NCBI RefSeq assembly: GCF_003852525.1
Contig: NZ_QAJL01000001.1
Coordinates: forward strand, 2,344,536 to 2,408,535
DNA length: 64,000 nt
From: Pedobacter sp. KBW06
Lineage (GTDB): Bacteria > Bacteroidota > Bacteroidia > Sphingobacteriales > Sphingobacteriaceae
Direction: 5' to 3'
The position numbers and the translations under genes were made by a program. Positions 17,150 to 27,169 of the stretch are shown here, piece by piece (within the stretch, counting starts at the first letter, position 1; each line of letters starts with the position of its first letter). Under the pieces are notes generated by a model, which did not search any database, was not told where the DNA came from, and worked only from the letters and a program-made list of their open reading frames with translations.

Positions 17150-18775
17150 TCATGACTTCTTTTTCAGAGCATTATTAATCGCGGCAATGAGAAACTCTTT
17201 GCTTCTTAGCCCGGTGCCATTATTCTCAAATATTTTACCATCTTTATCAATGAGAAGAGGAAATGGATAACCTCGAACATTATAGTGTTTAATCACAGCA
17301 GCATTATAACCATCCTCCCCCGTGTTAAGATTAATCACATTAGCCTCATCTTTTGAAGTGAATTCACCAAGCCCCTTTTTGAGCCACTCATCCTTTTTAG
17401 TAGGGCTAATGGTTACAAATAGCACATTTTTATTACCATTAAACTGCCTTTCTACATCTTTAAGGACTAAATCATAATAGTTTTTACATGCGCCGCAGCC
17501 GACATACCAAAAATCAATAAGAACCACTTTTCCCTTCATCTTCACCATACTATGCATTTTTCCATTTTCATCCTGCAAGCTAAAATTATAGGCAGTCATC
17601 CCCCGCCCTGTGTTCTCAAAGCCAGAAAACACCTTTAAATTTTCCGGATTCTTAATCATCGGTCTTGCCAGATTTACTAATGTCTCCGGCTTCTCCAAGG
17701 ATCCATTATACCGCGTAAAAAAACATATAAACACTTTCTCTCTTAGGGAGAATGGTCTTATTTTAGCAACCGTGTAGAAACTATCATCCTTTGAAATTCC
17801 CGAGAATATACGGTCTATATTAATTAGGGATAAAAGACTTTGATCAGCACCAATTGATAATTTCAACCCCTCTTCAGAAATACCAAAGTTATTAAAATCA
17901 ATTCTGCTAGTAGCAACTAGTAGTTTTAATGCATCCAATTCTGCGTCTACATTTTTCAAACTTTCAGTAGATAAATCACCTTGTTTTTTTAGCATCATTA
18001 AGTCTATTAAATCAAAGAGCAATCCTCTTTCAAATGTTGCATAAACATATTCACCTAAAACATTTGCCTTAAGAATATCATAACTTATCGGGCTCAAAGC
18101 AGATTTTAAATGTTCTAGTATTGATAAGCAGGTGTCTAACTTTCTCTTATTTTGAGTTACTTGATTAAATTTAATGTTTGCCACCGTAGCCCGCTTTATT
18201 TCCTTAACCCCCGGCTCCATTATTTTATTTTTTGATCCTAATTTAAAAGTAACTGAGGATGTTTCTTTATAAGTACCACTTTTCTTAAGAACAAGAGTGT
18301 CTGTTATGGCAGTAAAATTATACTTGGCACTACCTTTCCCCGTTATCATCTTGTTTTTTTTACTGACATTATTCTTATTGATACCCGAAAAAATGATCTG
18401 TACATCATCACCAGGTTCGATTAATTGATCCATCAAACCAGACGGAACTCCTTCTTTTGGCGCTAAATACAAATTACAATAGGCAGATCTAGTCAAATCT
18501 TTTATAGAAAAAGTAAAATGACCGTTTTTTACCGTGGCCTTAAAAATTCGGATTTTATTAAAGTCAGCATAATCTCTTGGTTTACGAAAGAAAAAATTTG
18601 AAGCATAGATTGCATCACAAACTTTGAGTTCTACAGTATCCCCATCTTTCAGGTCTGCATAAAAACCTTTTAACGAAAAAAAAGCAGGGTTGTTTACTTT
18701 ATTGTCTGTACGATTTTGTGTATATCCTACTACGCACCAAAGCAGTGTAAGACATATCGTCATGTATTTTTTCAT
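17150..18775 (-). CDS. TlpA-type thioredoxin-domain protein (locus A)
   Basis: This 541-residue protein has a signal peptide (1-19), a DUF4369-like beta domain (about 25-130), a helical linker to about 385 and a C-terminal thioredoxin domain. The redox motif is Cys427-Gly-Ala-Cys430 in FWYVGCGACKNYY, and the cis-Pro region is GYPFPLLIDKDGKI. It belongs to the same subfamily as the gene at 27170-28801 in locus B, with most of the C-terminal 120 residues identical, so the two are recent paralogues. It is the fifth gene of the operon sigma-FecR-SusC-SusD-TlpA-DUF4369, 15 nt after SusD. The inferred role is periplasmic thiol-disulfide exchange linked to processing of the imported substrate. Confidence 0.92.
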   Translation of the reverse strand: MKKYMTICLTLLWCVVGYTQNRTDNKVNNPAFFSLKGFYADLKDGDTVELKVCDAIYASNFFFRKPRDYADFNKIRIFKATVKNGHFTFSIKDLTRSAYCNLYLAPKEGVPSGLMDQLIEPGDDVQIIFSGINKNNVSKKNKMITGKGSAKYNFTAITDTLVLKKSGTYKETSSVTFKLGSKNKIMEPGVKEIKRATVANIKFNQVTQNKRKLDTCLSILEHLKSALSPISYDILKANVLGEYVYATFERGLLFDLIDLMMLKKQGDLSTESLKNVDAELDALKLLVATSRIDFNNFGISEEGLKLSIGADQSLLSLINIDRIFSGISKDDSFYTVAKIRPFSLREKVFICFFTRYNGSLEKPETLVNLARPMIKNPENLKVFSGFENTGRGMTAYNFSLQDENGKMHSMVKMKGKVVLIDFWYVGCGACKNYYDLVLKDVERQFNGNKNVLFVTISPTKKDEWLKKGLGEFTSKDEANVINLNTGEDGYNAAVIKHYNVRGYPFPLLIDKDGKIFENNGTGLRSKEFLIAAINNALKKKS

Positions 18776-18790
18776 AATTTTTAATTATTT

Positions 18791-20143
18791 TTAACGAATA
18801 TTTTGAGGGATCCCACTTAAGCTAATCTCCAGATCCGGAATGGGAAATACATACTTTGGATCATTTGGGGCTAACTCATATACCTTGCCATTCAGTGTTC
18901 TTTTTAGTTTTTTTGCAGTGGAAGGATCTCGGTTTAATCTCCGTAAATCCATCCAACGGGTGCCCCTAAAAAGAAGTTCCTTCCGTCTCTCCACTAAAAT
19001 AATAGCCAATGCTTCATCAATATTACTTGGCATTCTTCGAAATAGTGTCCCGGATTTGTATCGTTTATCCAACAGAACATTTAACACATTCATCGCAGAT
19101 TGAATTTCACCTAGCCTAGCTAAACACTCACTCTTTGTCAAAAGAAGTTCATCTGTTGCAATACCGTTAAATATGGACGTTGTTCCCGAATAGGATCCTT
19201 TAAACGTCTGCTTTCCAACTGACTTATTTAAATAAAAAAAAGCAATTTTTCTCAGATCATTGTCTTCGTATAATTTATACAAGTCCTCATCAACTATAGA
19301 CTGACGAAATATAGTTGAGAATGTAGTGTAGTGTAAAACCTCGTTTAACAGAAAATTAAAAGGACTTACATCAACACTTAGATCCAAGGTATTGTAATCT
19401 GTAAGTGCGCTGTAAATCCGTAAACTTTTATCAGCATAATCACCGGCCTTTTTATAATCCCCAATGGATAAATATACCCTGGACAATAAGGCATAAGCAG
19501 TTGCTTTACTTGGCTTAAACCGACTATTTAGGTTAACAGTCACAGGTAAAAATAAAGCTGCTTTTTCCAAATCCCGAATAATCTGATCATAAGTTTGCGC
19601 TACACTCGCTCTGGTATACTTTTCTGTAAAATCAGTGCTTAATTTCAAGGGAATACCTAGAGCGACTTCTGCATTTTCTATATGATATACTTGTCCAAAA
19701 AGTTCCTGTAGATTATAAAAAGCATTTGCTCTTAAAAACAGTGCCTGGCCCGTCAAATCATCATGTTCAACATTGTTCTTTTCCGTCGTTGCAATCTTTG
19801 CAACCCCTTCCAATACTACATTTGCATAGGCAATGTTACGATACAAATTATCCCATTCGAAGGAAGCGGTTCCTTCATATATATCCGACTCCCAAATATA
19901 AGCGTTTCTTTCCGCTCGACCTAAACTTTCATAAGCAGAAGTGGTTAAGCTTAAATCATCTGTACATGTTAATTGTATAGGCGACATTGCCATTGTAATC
20001 AGATCCGAATTATTTAGTAACTTTTGAAAATCTCCCAAAGTATTGGGGATCGATAAAGTCTTGTCCGAAATCTCTTCCAAATACTTTTTACAGGACAAGA
20101 GAGAACTGGCCAGAAAGACCAGTATTATAATAGTTTTTTTCAT
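18791..20143 (-). CDS. SusD/RagB-family lipoprotein (locus A)
   Basis: This 450-residue protein has the lipobox LLSC at residues 15-18, then KKYLEE. It has the family features: an N-terminal conserved segment (TGQALFLRANAFYNLQELFG), tetratricopeptide-like helices, and a C-terminal block with VERRKELLFRGTRWMDLRRLN and YVFPIPDLE. The stop is four nt from the start of SusC coding in the same direction, so the pair is translationally coupled. It is paralogous to the SusD of locus B and more distant from that of locus C. It presents substrate to SusC at the cell surface. Confidence 0.95.
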   Translation of the reverse strand: MKKTIIILVFLASSLLSCKKYLEEISDKTLSIPNTLGDFQKLLNNSDLITMAMSPIQLTCTDDLSLTTSAYESLGRAERNAYIWESDIYEGTASFEWDNLYRNIAYANVVLEGVAKIATTEKNNVEHDDLTGQALFLRANAFYNLQELFGQVYHIENAEVALGIPLKLSTDFTEKYTRASVAQTYDQIIRDLEKAALFLPVTVNLNSRFKPSKATAYALLSRVYLSIGDYKKAGDYADKSLRIYSALTDYNTLDLSVDVSPFNFLLNEVLHYTTFSTIFRQSIVDEDLYKLYEDNDLRKIAFFYLNKSVGKQTFKGSYSGTTSIFNGIATDELLLTKSECLARLGEIQSAMNVLNVLLDKRYKSGTLFRRMPSNIDEALAIILVERRKELLFRGTRWMDLRRLNRDPSTAKKLKRTLNGKVYELAPNDPKYVFPIPDLEISLSGIPQNIR

Positions 20144-20147
20144 AATA

Positions 20148-23100
20148 TTAAATGGTTAGCTTAAATCCAAATGAAATGGTTTTTGGTCGAACAAAAGAGC
20201 CCCCAAAACTAGCAAAGAGTTTTTCATCAGGATCGATTCCTCTTCTATTTGAACTCCAGATAACTCCAAGATTTGCTATATGAAAGAATAGATTTACATT
20301 CCGAAAAGGTAGATGCGGAAATCTGGACCTCAAAAAGGAATAATTTAGGCGTAAATCCTGTAAACGGATGTGATCTGCCTTTTCTACCAAAATTTCTGAA
20401 TTTTTATAAAATAAAGCCCTGCTGTAATCTGCAGGAAAAACCATAGAAGGCACATTTGTTTGTTTCTCATCGCCGATTTTTTGCCAGCGTAACGCAAAGT
20501 CAATTTCCCCCATTCCAGATCCACCGTTTGAAAGTAAACTATAATAATCTATAGAATTTCGACGAAAGTAGTATCCAAATTTTCCACTCAGATTAAAAGA
20601 AAACTCAAAGCCCTTATAGGAAAAAGCATTCATCAAATTTCCAGTGACGACAGGAACAGCAGAACCATGATAAATCAACGATCCTGGATCTAATGTAGAT
20701 GCGATTTTGGCATAATCTTTACTGAAGCTCTCTTTTAGATATCCAATAGGATCCCCAGTCTGCGAATCTAGCCCCGCCCATTTATAACTGTAGAATCCTT
20801 GCAAGGGCCTCCCTTCTACAAATCTTCCTCTAACATAATCAGAATTTGAATTTAATGGATCGGTAGTCGATGAAACAATATTAGTTGTATAGCTTAGATT
20901 AAGGGAACTAGTCCAACTAAAATTTCCCCTAAGATTCTCGGACCGGAGCTGCAAATCCCAGCCCTGTCCTTTTATTTTTCCTGAATTTAAATTCGGTGAA
21001 TTTCCTGATACACCAACAACCGGAGGCAATACTACAGGCTGGATTAAATCTACCATGTTTTTATAGAACCACTCAATCCCCCCTGAAATTCTGTTTCTTT
21101 CAGTTGAAAAATTCACCCCTGCGTTAAACATACCCACTTTTTCCCATCGAAGTTCTGGATTTGGAAAATTACGAATTCCAGACGATGGTTCCCTAAATAG
21201 AGAATTTTGGCCTAAATCACTTGTAACAAGGTATGCGGTTAAATCCGTCCGTACATTACCCGTATAACCAAAACTTGTTTTCACTTTTAATTCAGGCAAC
21301 CAATTGATACGGTAAAAGGCTTCTTTACTTAAATTCCAGTTTAATCCTACAGACCAAAGGGGTAGCCATTTTTGGTTAGTTTTAACCCCGAAAATATTTG
21401 CTGCATCATTTCTGACACTACCAAATATTACATATTTATTTTGATAGCTATAAGTCATAGCGCTATAAAAAGAGATATTACGTTGTGAAGTAACGGCAAG
21501 CAAAGAAGTTGCATCGAAAGGAATACGACGAGTTCCCCCTAAAATAGTGGGGTAGTAATTAATCGGATCTATTGAATTACTTGTCTCATGTATAGGATCG
21601 TAACCTGCGAAGGTATTGGTATAACCGCCAGTTTTCTTTTGTAGCAATTCAGCGCCAGCTATAAAATTCAGCTGATGGCCATCAATCCAATCGTTATTGT
21701 AATTAAGTTGTGCCCGAAAGTTTTTGCTGTTATAGTCATTGTTCGAATTTCTCAAAATTCCCCCAAAAGGTATAACTCTTTTAACACTACCCGTTACAGG
21801 ATCAATTTGGCTAAAAGTGTTAATTAAATCACGTGCATAAAAACTATCCTGATCGTATTCCTTCTGATTTAGTGTATTACCAGATCCCAAAACTGTATTA
21901 AGGTTAACATTCAATTGTTTAGAGAAGTTAATTTTGGCTCCTAAGCTAAATTGATAATCCTTTGTGATACTGATATCCTTTACCTTTCCAATTTCATCCA
22001 AAGGACGATAATTCCAGTCCAACAATTTTTCATTCCATTTATCCAAAAAAGCTTTTTTATAAAGGCTATTTACTATTGCATTACTGCCATCTTCTTCTTT
22101 CAAACGCACGTAAGGGTACAATGCAGACGATGCTGAATTCGGGGTAAAAGCGTCAAATGGCAAGCTATTTTTATGATTCAAAGCATAACTAATTGCAGTA
22201 TTGATTTCCAACAAACGATTAAAAAAACTATAGTTATAATTCGCCTTTAACGTTAAGCGATTGTAACTATCCCCTTTAGTACGATATAGATTTTTATCCC
22301 AACCTGCTGAAACAAAATAATTTTGCTGTTCACTACCTCCACTGACATTAATATGATATCGCTGGGCCACCTCCTTTTGAAATCGATATTTACTTAAATC
22401 GTCGCGAATATCATTTTTGCTTAATTCGTTTAACCTGGTTTCCAAGTCAGAATCATTAATTTTTCCCTTTTTATGATCTACCAGTGCTTGTATCGCTGGT
22501 GTCAAACTATTATAAGTGCCCGAATCTCCTATAAATAAATCAAACACCCCCTTATTAAATAAAAACCTTTCTTTTTCGATATAGTCGGAAATAGACATCC
22601 TCGGCCATTCGAACAGATCCGGCTTCTGGCTAACATCAATATCCACCCCGGCGGAAACCTGAGTAGCCTGAAGGTAGGCACCTTTTTTACTAGTGATCAC
22701 AATAACCCCGTTTCCAGCCTTTGCACCCCAGATAGCGGCAGCGGCGGCGTCTTTTAATACAGTTACGCTTTCGATATCATTAGGATTAATATTATAAATA
22801 TTTCCTTCATATGGGAAATTATCCAAAATAATTAGCGGACTATAGAGCCCATAACTAAAAGAACTCGCACCTCTTATTTTAATCGACTGTCTAGCAGATT
22901 TATCGTCACCAAAAACACTTGATTTTTCAAAAACGATTCCACTGGAAATGTTTTTGATCCTGTTTAATATATCCGGCCCAGGCGTTTGTTCCAATGCTTT
23001 ATTATCTATATAATCAAACGAGCCCGTCATTTGACCTCGCTTAACTTTCTGATATCCTGTATTTACCTCAACCTCTTTTAGTTCTCCACTGAGGGGTTCC

Positions 23101-23723
23101 ATACGGAGTTCTTTTATTTTTAACAACTCTTTTACCTGAATATCCTTTGTTTTATAACCTACATAGGAAATGAGTAATTCCGACTGTTCATCTATTTTCT
23201 GCAAAGAAAACTCTCCTTTATTATCTGTACTGGCTGATTTACCTCCTCCTTTTACCCGGATATTTGCTCCAACTAGAGGAATTCCTTTTTCGTCGACTAC
23301 TTTACAATGCACATCGATCTCTGTCAATATCGCAACAACGCTCCTCAAAAAGGAAGAATTTTCTTTTGATTTTCTTCTCACCATGACGGTTTTGTCCTCG
23401 ATCATATAAATCAAAGGCTGGTTTTCAAGGCATGTTTTAAGTGCAATTTCAAGGCTTACATGTTCCAATTTAACGTTGATTGGTGCTAGGTTCTCAAAAG
23501 CAATATCTGAGTAGATAAAATCATAGCCACTTTGTATACTTATTGATTTTAGAATTTTTTTTAGCGGTGATTGCCTTTCGTTTAAAGTAATTTGAGCTGC
23601 GGCGACCTCGAAGGTCAACGTAAGAAAAATTGCAACTAAGAGCATGAATAATCTCATAATCTTGGGTGTTGACAAAAGGTTGCTATTATGCCTGTCAGGC
23701 TCATTTTTTTCATTAATTTTCAT
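20148..23723 (-). CDS. SusC-family TonB-dependent transducer with STN domain (locus A)
   Basis: This 1191-residue protein starts with a 22-residue cytoplasmic-like extension before the signal anchor, as is common in sigma/FecR-controlled members. After it come an STN (secretin/TonB short N-terminal) domain (about 46-118), a carboxypeptidase-regulatory-like domain (about 135-220), a TonB plug (about 225-345) and a large barrel to the C-terminus. The STN domain is the part that touches FecR in the periplasm and transmits the substrate-bound state. It is preceded by FecR and followed by SusD. Substrate class is unknown; a peptide- or protein-type ligand would fit the TlpA neighbours, but that is inference. 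Confidence 0.95.
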   Translation of the reverse strand: MKINEKNEPDRHNSNLLSTPKIMRLFMLLVAIFLTLTFEVAAAQITLNERQSPLKKILKSISIQSGYDFIYSDIAFENLAPINVKLEHVSLEIALKTCLENQPLIYMIEDKTVMVRRKSKENSSFLRSVVAILTEIDVHCKVVDEKGIPLVGANIRVKGGGKSASTDNKGEFSLQKIDEQSELLISYVGYKTKDIQVKELLKIKELRMEPLSGELKEVEVNTGYQKVKRGQMTGSFDYIDNKALEQTPGPDILNRIKNISSGIVFEKSSVFGDDKSARQSIKIRGASSFSYGLYSPLIILDNFPYEGNIYNINPNDIESVTVLKDAAAAAIWGAKAGNGVIVITSKKGAYLQATQVSAGVDIDVSQKPDLFEWPRMSISDYIEKERFLFNKGVFDLFIGDSGTYNSLTPAIQALVDHKKGKINDSDLETRLNELSKNDIRDDLSKYRFQKEVAQRYHINVSGGSEQQNYFVSAGWDKNLYRTKGDSYNRLTLKANYNYSFFNRLLEINTAISYALNHKNSLPFDAFTPNSASSALYPYVRLKEEDGSNAIVNSLYKKAFLDKWNEKLLDWNYRPLDEIGKVKDISITKDYQFSLGAKINFSKQLNVNLNTVLGSGNTLNQKEYDQDSFYARDLINTFSQIDPVTGSVKRVIPFGGILRNSNNDYNSKNFRAQLNYNNDWIDGHQLNFIAGAELLQKKTGGYTNTFAGYDPIHETSNSIDPINYYPTILGGTRRIPFDATSLLAVTSQRNISFYSAMTYSYQNKYVIFGSVRNDAANIFGVKTNQKWLPLWSVGLNWNLSKEAFYRINWLPELKVKTSFGYTGNVRTDLTAYLVTSDLGQNSLFREPSSGIRNFPNPELRWEKVGMFNAGVNFSTERNRISGGIEWFYKNMVDLIQPVVLPPVVGVSGNSPNLNSGKIKGQGWDLQLRSENLRGNFSWTSSLNLSYTTNIVSSTTDPLNSNSDYVRGRFVEGRPLQGFYSYKWAGLDSQTGDPIGYLKESFSKDYAKIASTLDPGSLIYHGSAVPVVTGNLMNAFSYKGFEFSFNLSGKFGYYFRRNSIDYYSLLSNGGSGMGEIDFALRWQKIGDEKQTNVPSMVFPADYSRALFYKNSEILVEKADHIRLQDLRLNYSFLRSRFPHLPFRNVNLFFHIANLGVIWSSNRRGIDPDEKLFASFGGSFVRPKTISFGFKLTI

Positions 23724-23847
23724 TAATTTCGATTGTTTGGTTAATTGTTATTTTGTTCCTTCAGAGAATTTATTCTAACAGTACCGGACAAAAAAACGGG
23801 GATAGGTCGAATGATCCCCGTTTACCTTCCAGACTCATTTACGATAG

Positions 23848-24969
23848 TTATGGCATTACAATAACCCTCCTTCCTTCGATTTTAAAGTGGACATCTCCCG
23901 TAAATGAAAGTTTATCCAGGATTTTGGAAATATTAATATGTTTATTAATTGATCCTGTAAATGGTCTATTTTTCACCTTGCCCTGGTAAACTATCTCAAT
24001 ATTATACCAGCGAGCCAGCTTACGCATTATGCTTTCAAGATCTTCGCTTTCGAAAATGAATTTCCCATCTTTCCAGGCAATGGACGCTTTAACATCCGAA
24101 TCCTGAACGTGGATTTCCCCTGATTTGGTGAACGATGCCTGTTCACCAGGTCTAAGTATTTGTCTATTGTTCAACATTATAGATCCTTCCAGTAAGTTAG
24201 TATGAATGGCGGGTTCCTCAGAATAACTGTTAATGTTAAAATGTGTACCCAAAACCCTCACCACCTGATTCCCGGTTGTTACTATAAAAGGACGTTTTTT
24301 ATCTTTGGCGATTTCAAAATATGCTTCTCCCAGCAATTTAACAGCACGAATGCCGTGCCGATTAAGTCCGGCATCATAAGTCAGGCTTGAAGCCGCATTT
24401 AACCAAACTTTAGATCCGTCTGGCAAACGTAATTGAAAGGTTTCACCCCTTCCTGTTGAAAGGGTATTGATATTAACTGTGCTACTGGTATTTGTGTTAT
24501 TTTCATAGGTCAAAAGACTATCGTTTGTTTTAGAAATCTTAATTCCAGATTCACTCACTAACAGTCCATTTGCTTCATCTGACAATATGATTTTCTTGCC
24601 GTCTGGTAAAGTAAGACTTGCTCTGTGTACCCCAGGTGCGATATCATATGATAATCTATTACTGATAGGAAGTTCTGTAGAGGACTTCCTAAAGACGAAA
24701 AACGCAATATTACCTATAAGAAGGAGCGATGCTGCGATCGCCGTGAATCTATATGACCTACTTCTTGAGACTTGATCGGCAGCAGGAGTACTTTCCAAAA
24801 TACGCGCCCATAGTCTATTCCTCTTCTCTTCCAGCTGCTGATCCGTAAAAATTAACCCTTGATCTCGTCCAAACTGCAAATACCAGGCGTCGAGTATCAT
24901 CTGTTCCTTTTGCGTAAGTTTCCCTTCTTTACATTTAAATAATAGCTCTTGTGCTTTATCTGTATTCAT
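23848..24969 (-). CDS. FecR-family anti-sigma factor (locus A)
   Basis: This 373-residue protein has a cytoplasmic N-terminal anti-sigma region (about 1-75), one transmembrane helix (about 73-92), a FecR domain (about 115-275, with TGRGETFQLRLPDGSKVWLN and GEAYFEIAKDKKRPFIVTT) and a C-terminal DUF4974 domain (about 300-373) that should bind the STN domain of SusC. It would hold the ECF sigma factor encoded upstream inactive until SusC signals. It lies 82 nt downstream of the sigma gene and 124 nt upstream of SusC, on the same strand. Confidence 0.95.
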   Translation of the reverse strand: MNTDKAQELLFKCKEGKLTQKEQMILDAWYLQFGRDQGLIFTDQQLEEKRNRLWARILESTPAADQVSRSRSYRFTAIAASLLLIGNIAFFVFRKSSTELPISNRLSYDIAPGVHRASLTLPDGKKIILSDEANGLLVSESGIKISKTNDSLLTYENNTNTSSTVNINTLSTGRGETFQLRLPDGSKVWLNAASSLTYDAGLNRHGIRAVKLLGEAYFEIAKDKKRPFIVTTGNQVVRVLGTHFNINSYSEEPAIHTNLLEGSIMLNNRQILRPGEQASFTKSGEIHVQDSDVKASIAWKDGKFIFESEDLESIMRKLARWYNIEIVYQGKVKNRPFTGSINKHINISKILDKLSFTGDVHFKIEGRRVIVMP

Positions 24970-25051
24970 GGCTGTAAAAGGATATTATTTTCCCATTATA
25001 CCAACACTACAGTTCAAAGCTATTCTGGTAGTAGATTTAATTTAAAAAAGA

Positions 25052-25621
25052 TTAAAGTGGCATAAATACAATAAGGAATCGGATCTTCAATCGCAGTATT
25101 TTTATTGCATTATTGATCTGTTTTTTAACAGTTTTATCTGAAATTCCCAACTGATCTGCGATTTCCTTATGAGATTTATGATATATCCGACTCAGTTGAA
25201 AAACTTCACGCATTTTACGTGGCAAGTGCGTAACCTCTTTTTTTATTATTGATGCAAGTTCCTGTTCTCTGACGGTCTCTTCAGTAGACCAACTACCCTT
25301 GGTTAGAAAATCTTCCAATGACTCCAGATAAGATTGTTTTATTTTCCGGTGTGCGAGTGCATTCAACACTCTGTTTTTTATCGCTCGATAAAGATAAGCT
25401 GCCAAATTATCTTTTAACACCAGCTCTGGAGCTTTAATCCACAATGAAGTAAAAATTTCATGCAAAATATCTTCGGTCTCATCTTCGTCCATAAGAATCT
25501 TGTAAGCGTGGAGGTAAAGTAACCCCATGTACCGATTGTAGATTTCAGTAAATGCTGCATGATCCCGGGTCTTTAATAGGCTCGTTAACTGCTCATCGCT
25601 TAGTCTCGAATAAGTATACAT
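25052..25621 (-). CDS. ECF-type RNA polymerase sigma factor (locus A)
   Basis: This 189-residue protein has sigma region 2 (about 25-90: YNRYMGLLYLHAYKILMDED, EDILHEIFTSLW) and sigma region 4 (about 125-180: ELASIIKKEVTHLPRKMREVF, HKSHKEIADQLGISDKTVKK). This is the class paired with FecR in Bacteroidota Sus loci. It is the first gene of operon A; a promoter with both elements lies just upstream. It probably directs transcription of its own operon after release from FecR. Confidence 0.95.
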   Translation of the reverse strand: MYTYSRLSDEQLTSLLKTRDHAAFTEIYNRYMGLLYLHAYKILMDEDETEDILHEIFTSLWIKAPELVLKDNLAAYLYRAIKNRVLNALAHRKIKQSYLESLEDFLTKGSWSTEETVREQELASIIKKEVTHLPRKMREVFQLSRIYHKSHKEIADQLGISDKTVKKQINNAIKILRLKIRFLIVFMPL

Positions 25622-25661
25622 TTTCTAATAAAAAAAATTGTCCCCGGAGTAATTCAGTAAA

Positions 25662-25693
25662 TAAAGCTATACCTTCTATATGTAAGAAACAAA
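25662..25693 (-). promoter_or_regulatory. Predicted promoter of the locus A sigma gene
   Basis: On the minus strand TTTG (25693-25690) is followed, 20 nt later, by TAGCTTTA (25669-25662), one base from TAnnTTTG. Start would be near 25658, giving a leader of about 37 nt. The spacing fits a primary-sigma promoter of Bacteroidota, which suits a gene needed before induction. Confidence 0.55.
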
Positions 25694-26060
25694 GTTTTTT
25701 TATCATTCAGCAAATCATCAACTGTTTTTTATTTCATCTTATTTGACTTTAATCAATTGACATCAAACATACTACAGTTCAGGTCTGATTTTCGCAAGTT
25801 CACGAGATCACACCCGATTTCACTTTTTTTTTCAATTTTATTCATTTTGCACGATGTGAATTGAGAATAAATTTCATTTATAGGTTGATCCAAATAGAAA
25901 TGTCCATATCAAGTGGAGCTAAAAAAATTATGCTACCAATCTAAATGATCAGTGAATAACACCAGAGACTCATGAGTTCTAATTTTACGATGATGGTACA
26001 TGTAGAGAGATCAACTTAGTAATGCGATTAAGCCTTTAGGGAATAATCAGTCTTTTTTAT

Positions 26061-26293
26061 AGCCGTAGTTAGGAGTTCTTTATTCCTTAAATCCACAAAT
26101 TACTTTCAAAAATGTTACCCTCTTTATCAATGGAAAGAGGTACCCCAGAACACTGTAATGTTTAATCAATGTACCATCATAACCATTCACATCTGTGTAT
26201 AGATATATTCACATAAAACATCTGCCTTAAGAATATCGCAACTTATAGGACTAAAAGCAGATTTTAAATGTTCCAGTATTGATAAACAGGTAT
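26061..26293 (-). pseudogene. Decayed TlpA-type gene remnant with internal deletion
   Basis: On the minus strand 26293-26203 translates to TCLSILEHLKSAFSPISCD followed by ILKADVLCEY, nearly identical to the middle of the two intact TlpA proteins at 17150-18775 and 27170-28801. From 26199 the frame continues as NGYDGTLIKHYSVLGYLFPL, matching their C-terminus, then shifts frame before a DKEGNIFESN-like piece. About 260 codons, including the thioredoxin CxxC motif, are missing between the two parts. It is a dead third paralogue at the end of locus B. The remaining part of the 825-nt gap (25694-26060 and 26294-26446) holds no gene I can see. Confidence 0.9.
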
Positions 26294-26395
26294 ATGTCAG
26301 TATTGTCCCTGGTAACAACTGGACATAAATTTAATGGGTACAATCATAGGCATTAAACCCCTATCCTATTAAAATTGTACTCTTTAACAGATCTA

Positions 26396-26435
26396 GGCTT
26401 CTCTTTTGTGGCGGCTGATGACTTTCAGAGAAGCC
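26396..26435. terminator. Candidate terminator hairpin after the OmpH-like gene
   Basis: GGCTTCTCT (26396-26404) and AGAGAAGCC (26427-26435) form a perfect 9-bp stem with a 22-nt loop. It starts 12 nt beyond the stop of the OmpH-like gene, the last intact gene of operon B. There is no clear T-run, so it may instead be a stabilising hairpin. Confidence 0.4.
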
Positions 26436-26446
26436 CCCTTGAATAG

Positions 26447-27034
26447 TTAATTGAGTCGTTTTTGTTTATTCTTTATAACAGGAGTAATAGAAGAAATACC
26501 TAATTTGGCCTTAACTTCGGAGGTAATATCAATACCCTCATCCCAAATCCGTGACATACCAAAACCTTGTTGAGAGGAATCAAGTACATAAGCTAAGCCC
26601 CTTTGTTTTGCAACAGCTTTAACAGCAGCAATAAATTTATCGGCACAGGGAGTAAGTAATTCTGCCTGCTTTGTTCCAACTTCCTTTTTTGCAAGTAGTG
26701 TGGCTTGTTCCGCCCGATTTTTCAAGGTATCTAGTTCGGCATCCATTATTTGATTTAGCTTCATAAAAGCATCTTTTTTTTCGGCATTCAAGGCATTTCT
26801 TTTGGCAAAGGTCTCCTCATCCTTCATTTTTAGTTCCTTCTGCATTTTGTCAATCTCTACACGTTTCATTTTAATGAAAGTATTTAAACTAGATTGAGCT
26901 GCAATTACTTCGGGCATTATTGCCAATACAGACTCAGCGTTTACGTGCCCAATTTTTTGCTGACCCAAAATAGATTGCGCAGTGCATAGCCAAAGGATAA
27001 GTAGCAAGGAGTTTTTTAAGATTACATTTTTCAT
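26447..27034 (-). CDS. OmpH/Skp-family periplasmic chaperone
   Basis: I start the gene at the ATG at 27034 (195 residues); a GTG five codons earlier is possible. A signal peptide (ending near ILGQ) leads into the OmpH core: KIGHVNAESVLAIMPEV, then a long charged coiled-coil of about 80 residues (roughly 45-125) and a C-terminal strand-helix segment with AVAKQRGLAYVLDSS. Skp-like proteins hold outer-membrane proteins soluble in the periplasm. The gene sits at the end of Sus operon B, 120 nt after a TlpA gene, so it may serve folding of the large SusC barrel or of another exported product of this operon. A copy inside a Sus operon, rather than next to BamA, is unusual. Confidence 0.9.
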   Translation of the reverse strand: MKNVILKNSLLLILWLCTAQSILGQQKIGHVNAESVLAIMPEVIAAQSSLNTFIKMKRVEIDKMQKELKMKDEETFAKRNALNAEKKDAFMKLNQIMDAELDTLKNRAEQATLLAKKEVGTKQAELLTPCADKFIAAVKAVAKQRGLAYVLDSSQQGFGMSRIWDEGIDITSEVKAKLGISSITPVIKNKQKRLN

Positions 27035-27169
27035 GGCTTTATACTTCACTATTATTAATTAAGAAACTATATCACTTTAATGTATATTTTTCACCCATAC
27101 TAAAGACATATGCCATACAAAGACATTGCACGGTAAGTCTGTACAATATGGTTTTCTGAGAATAATATT

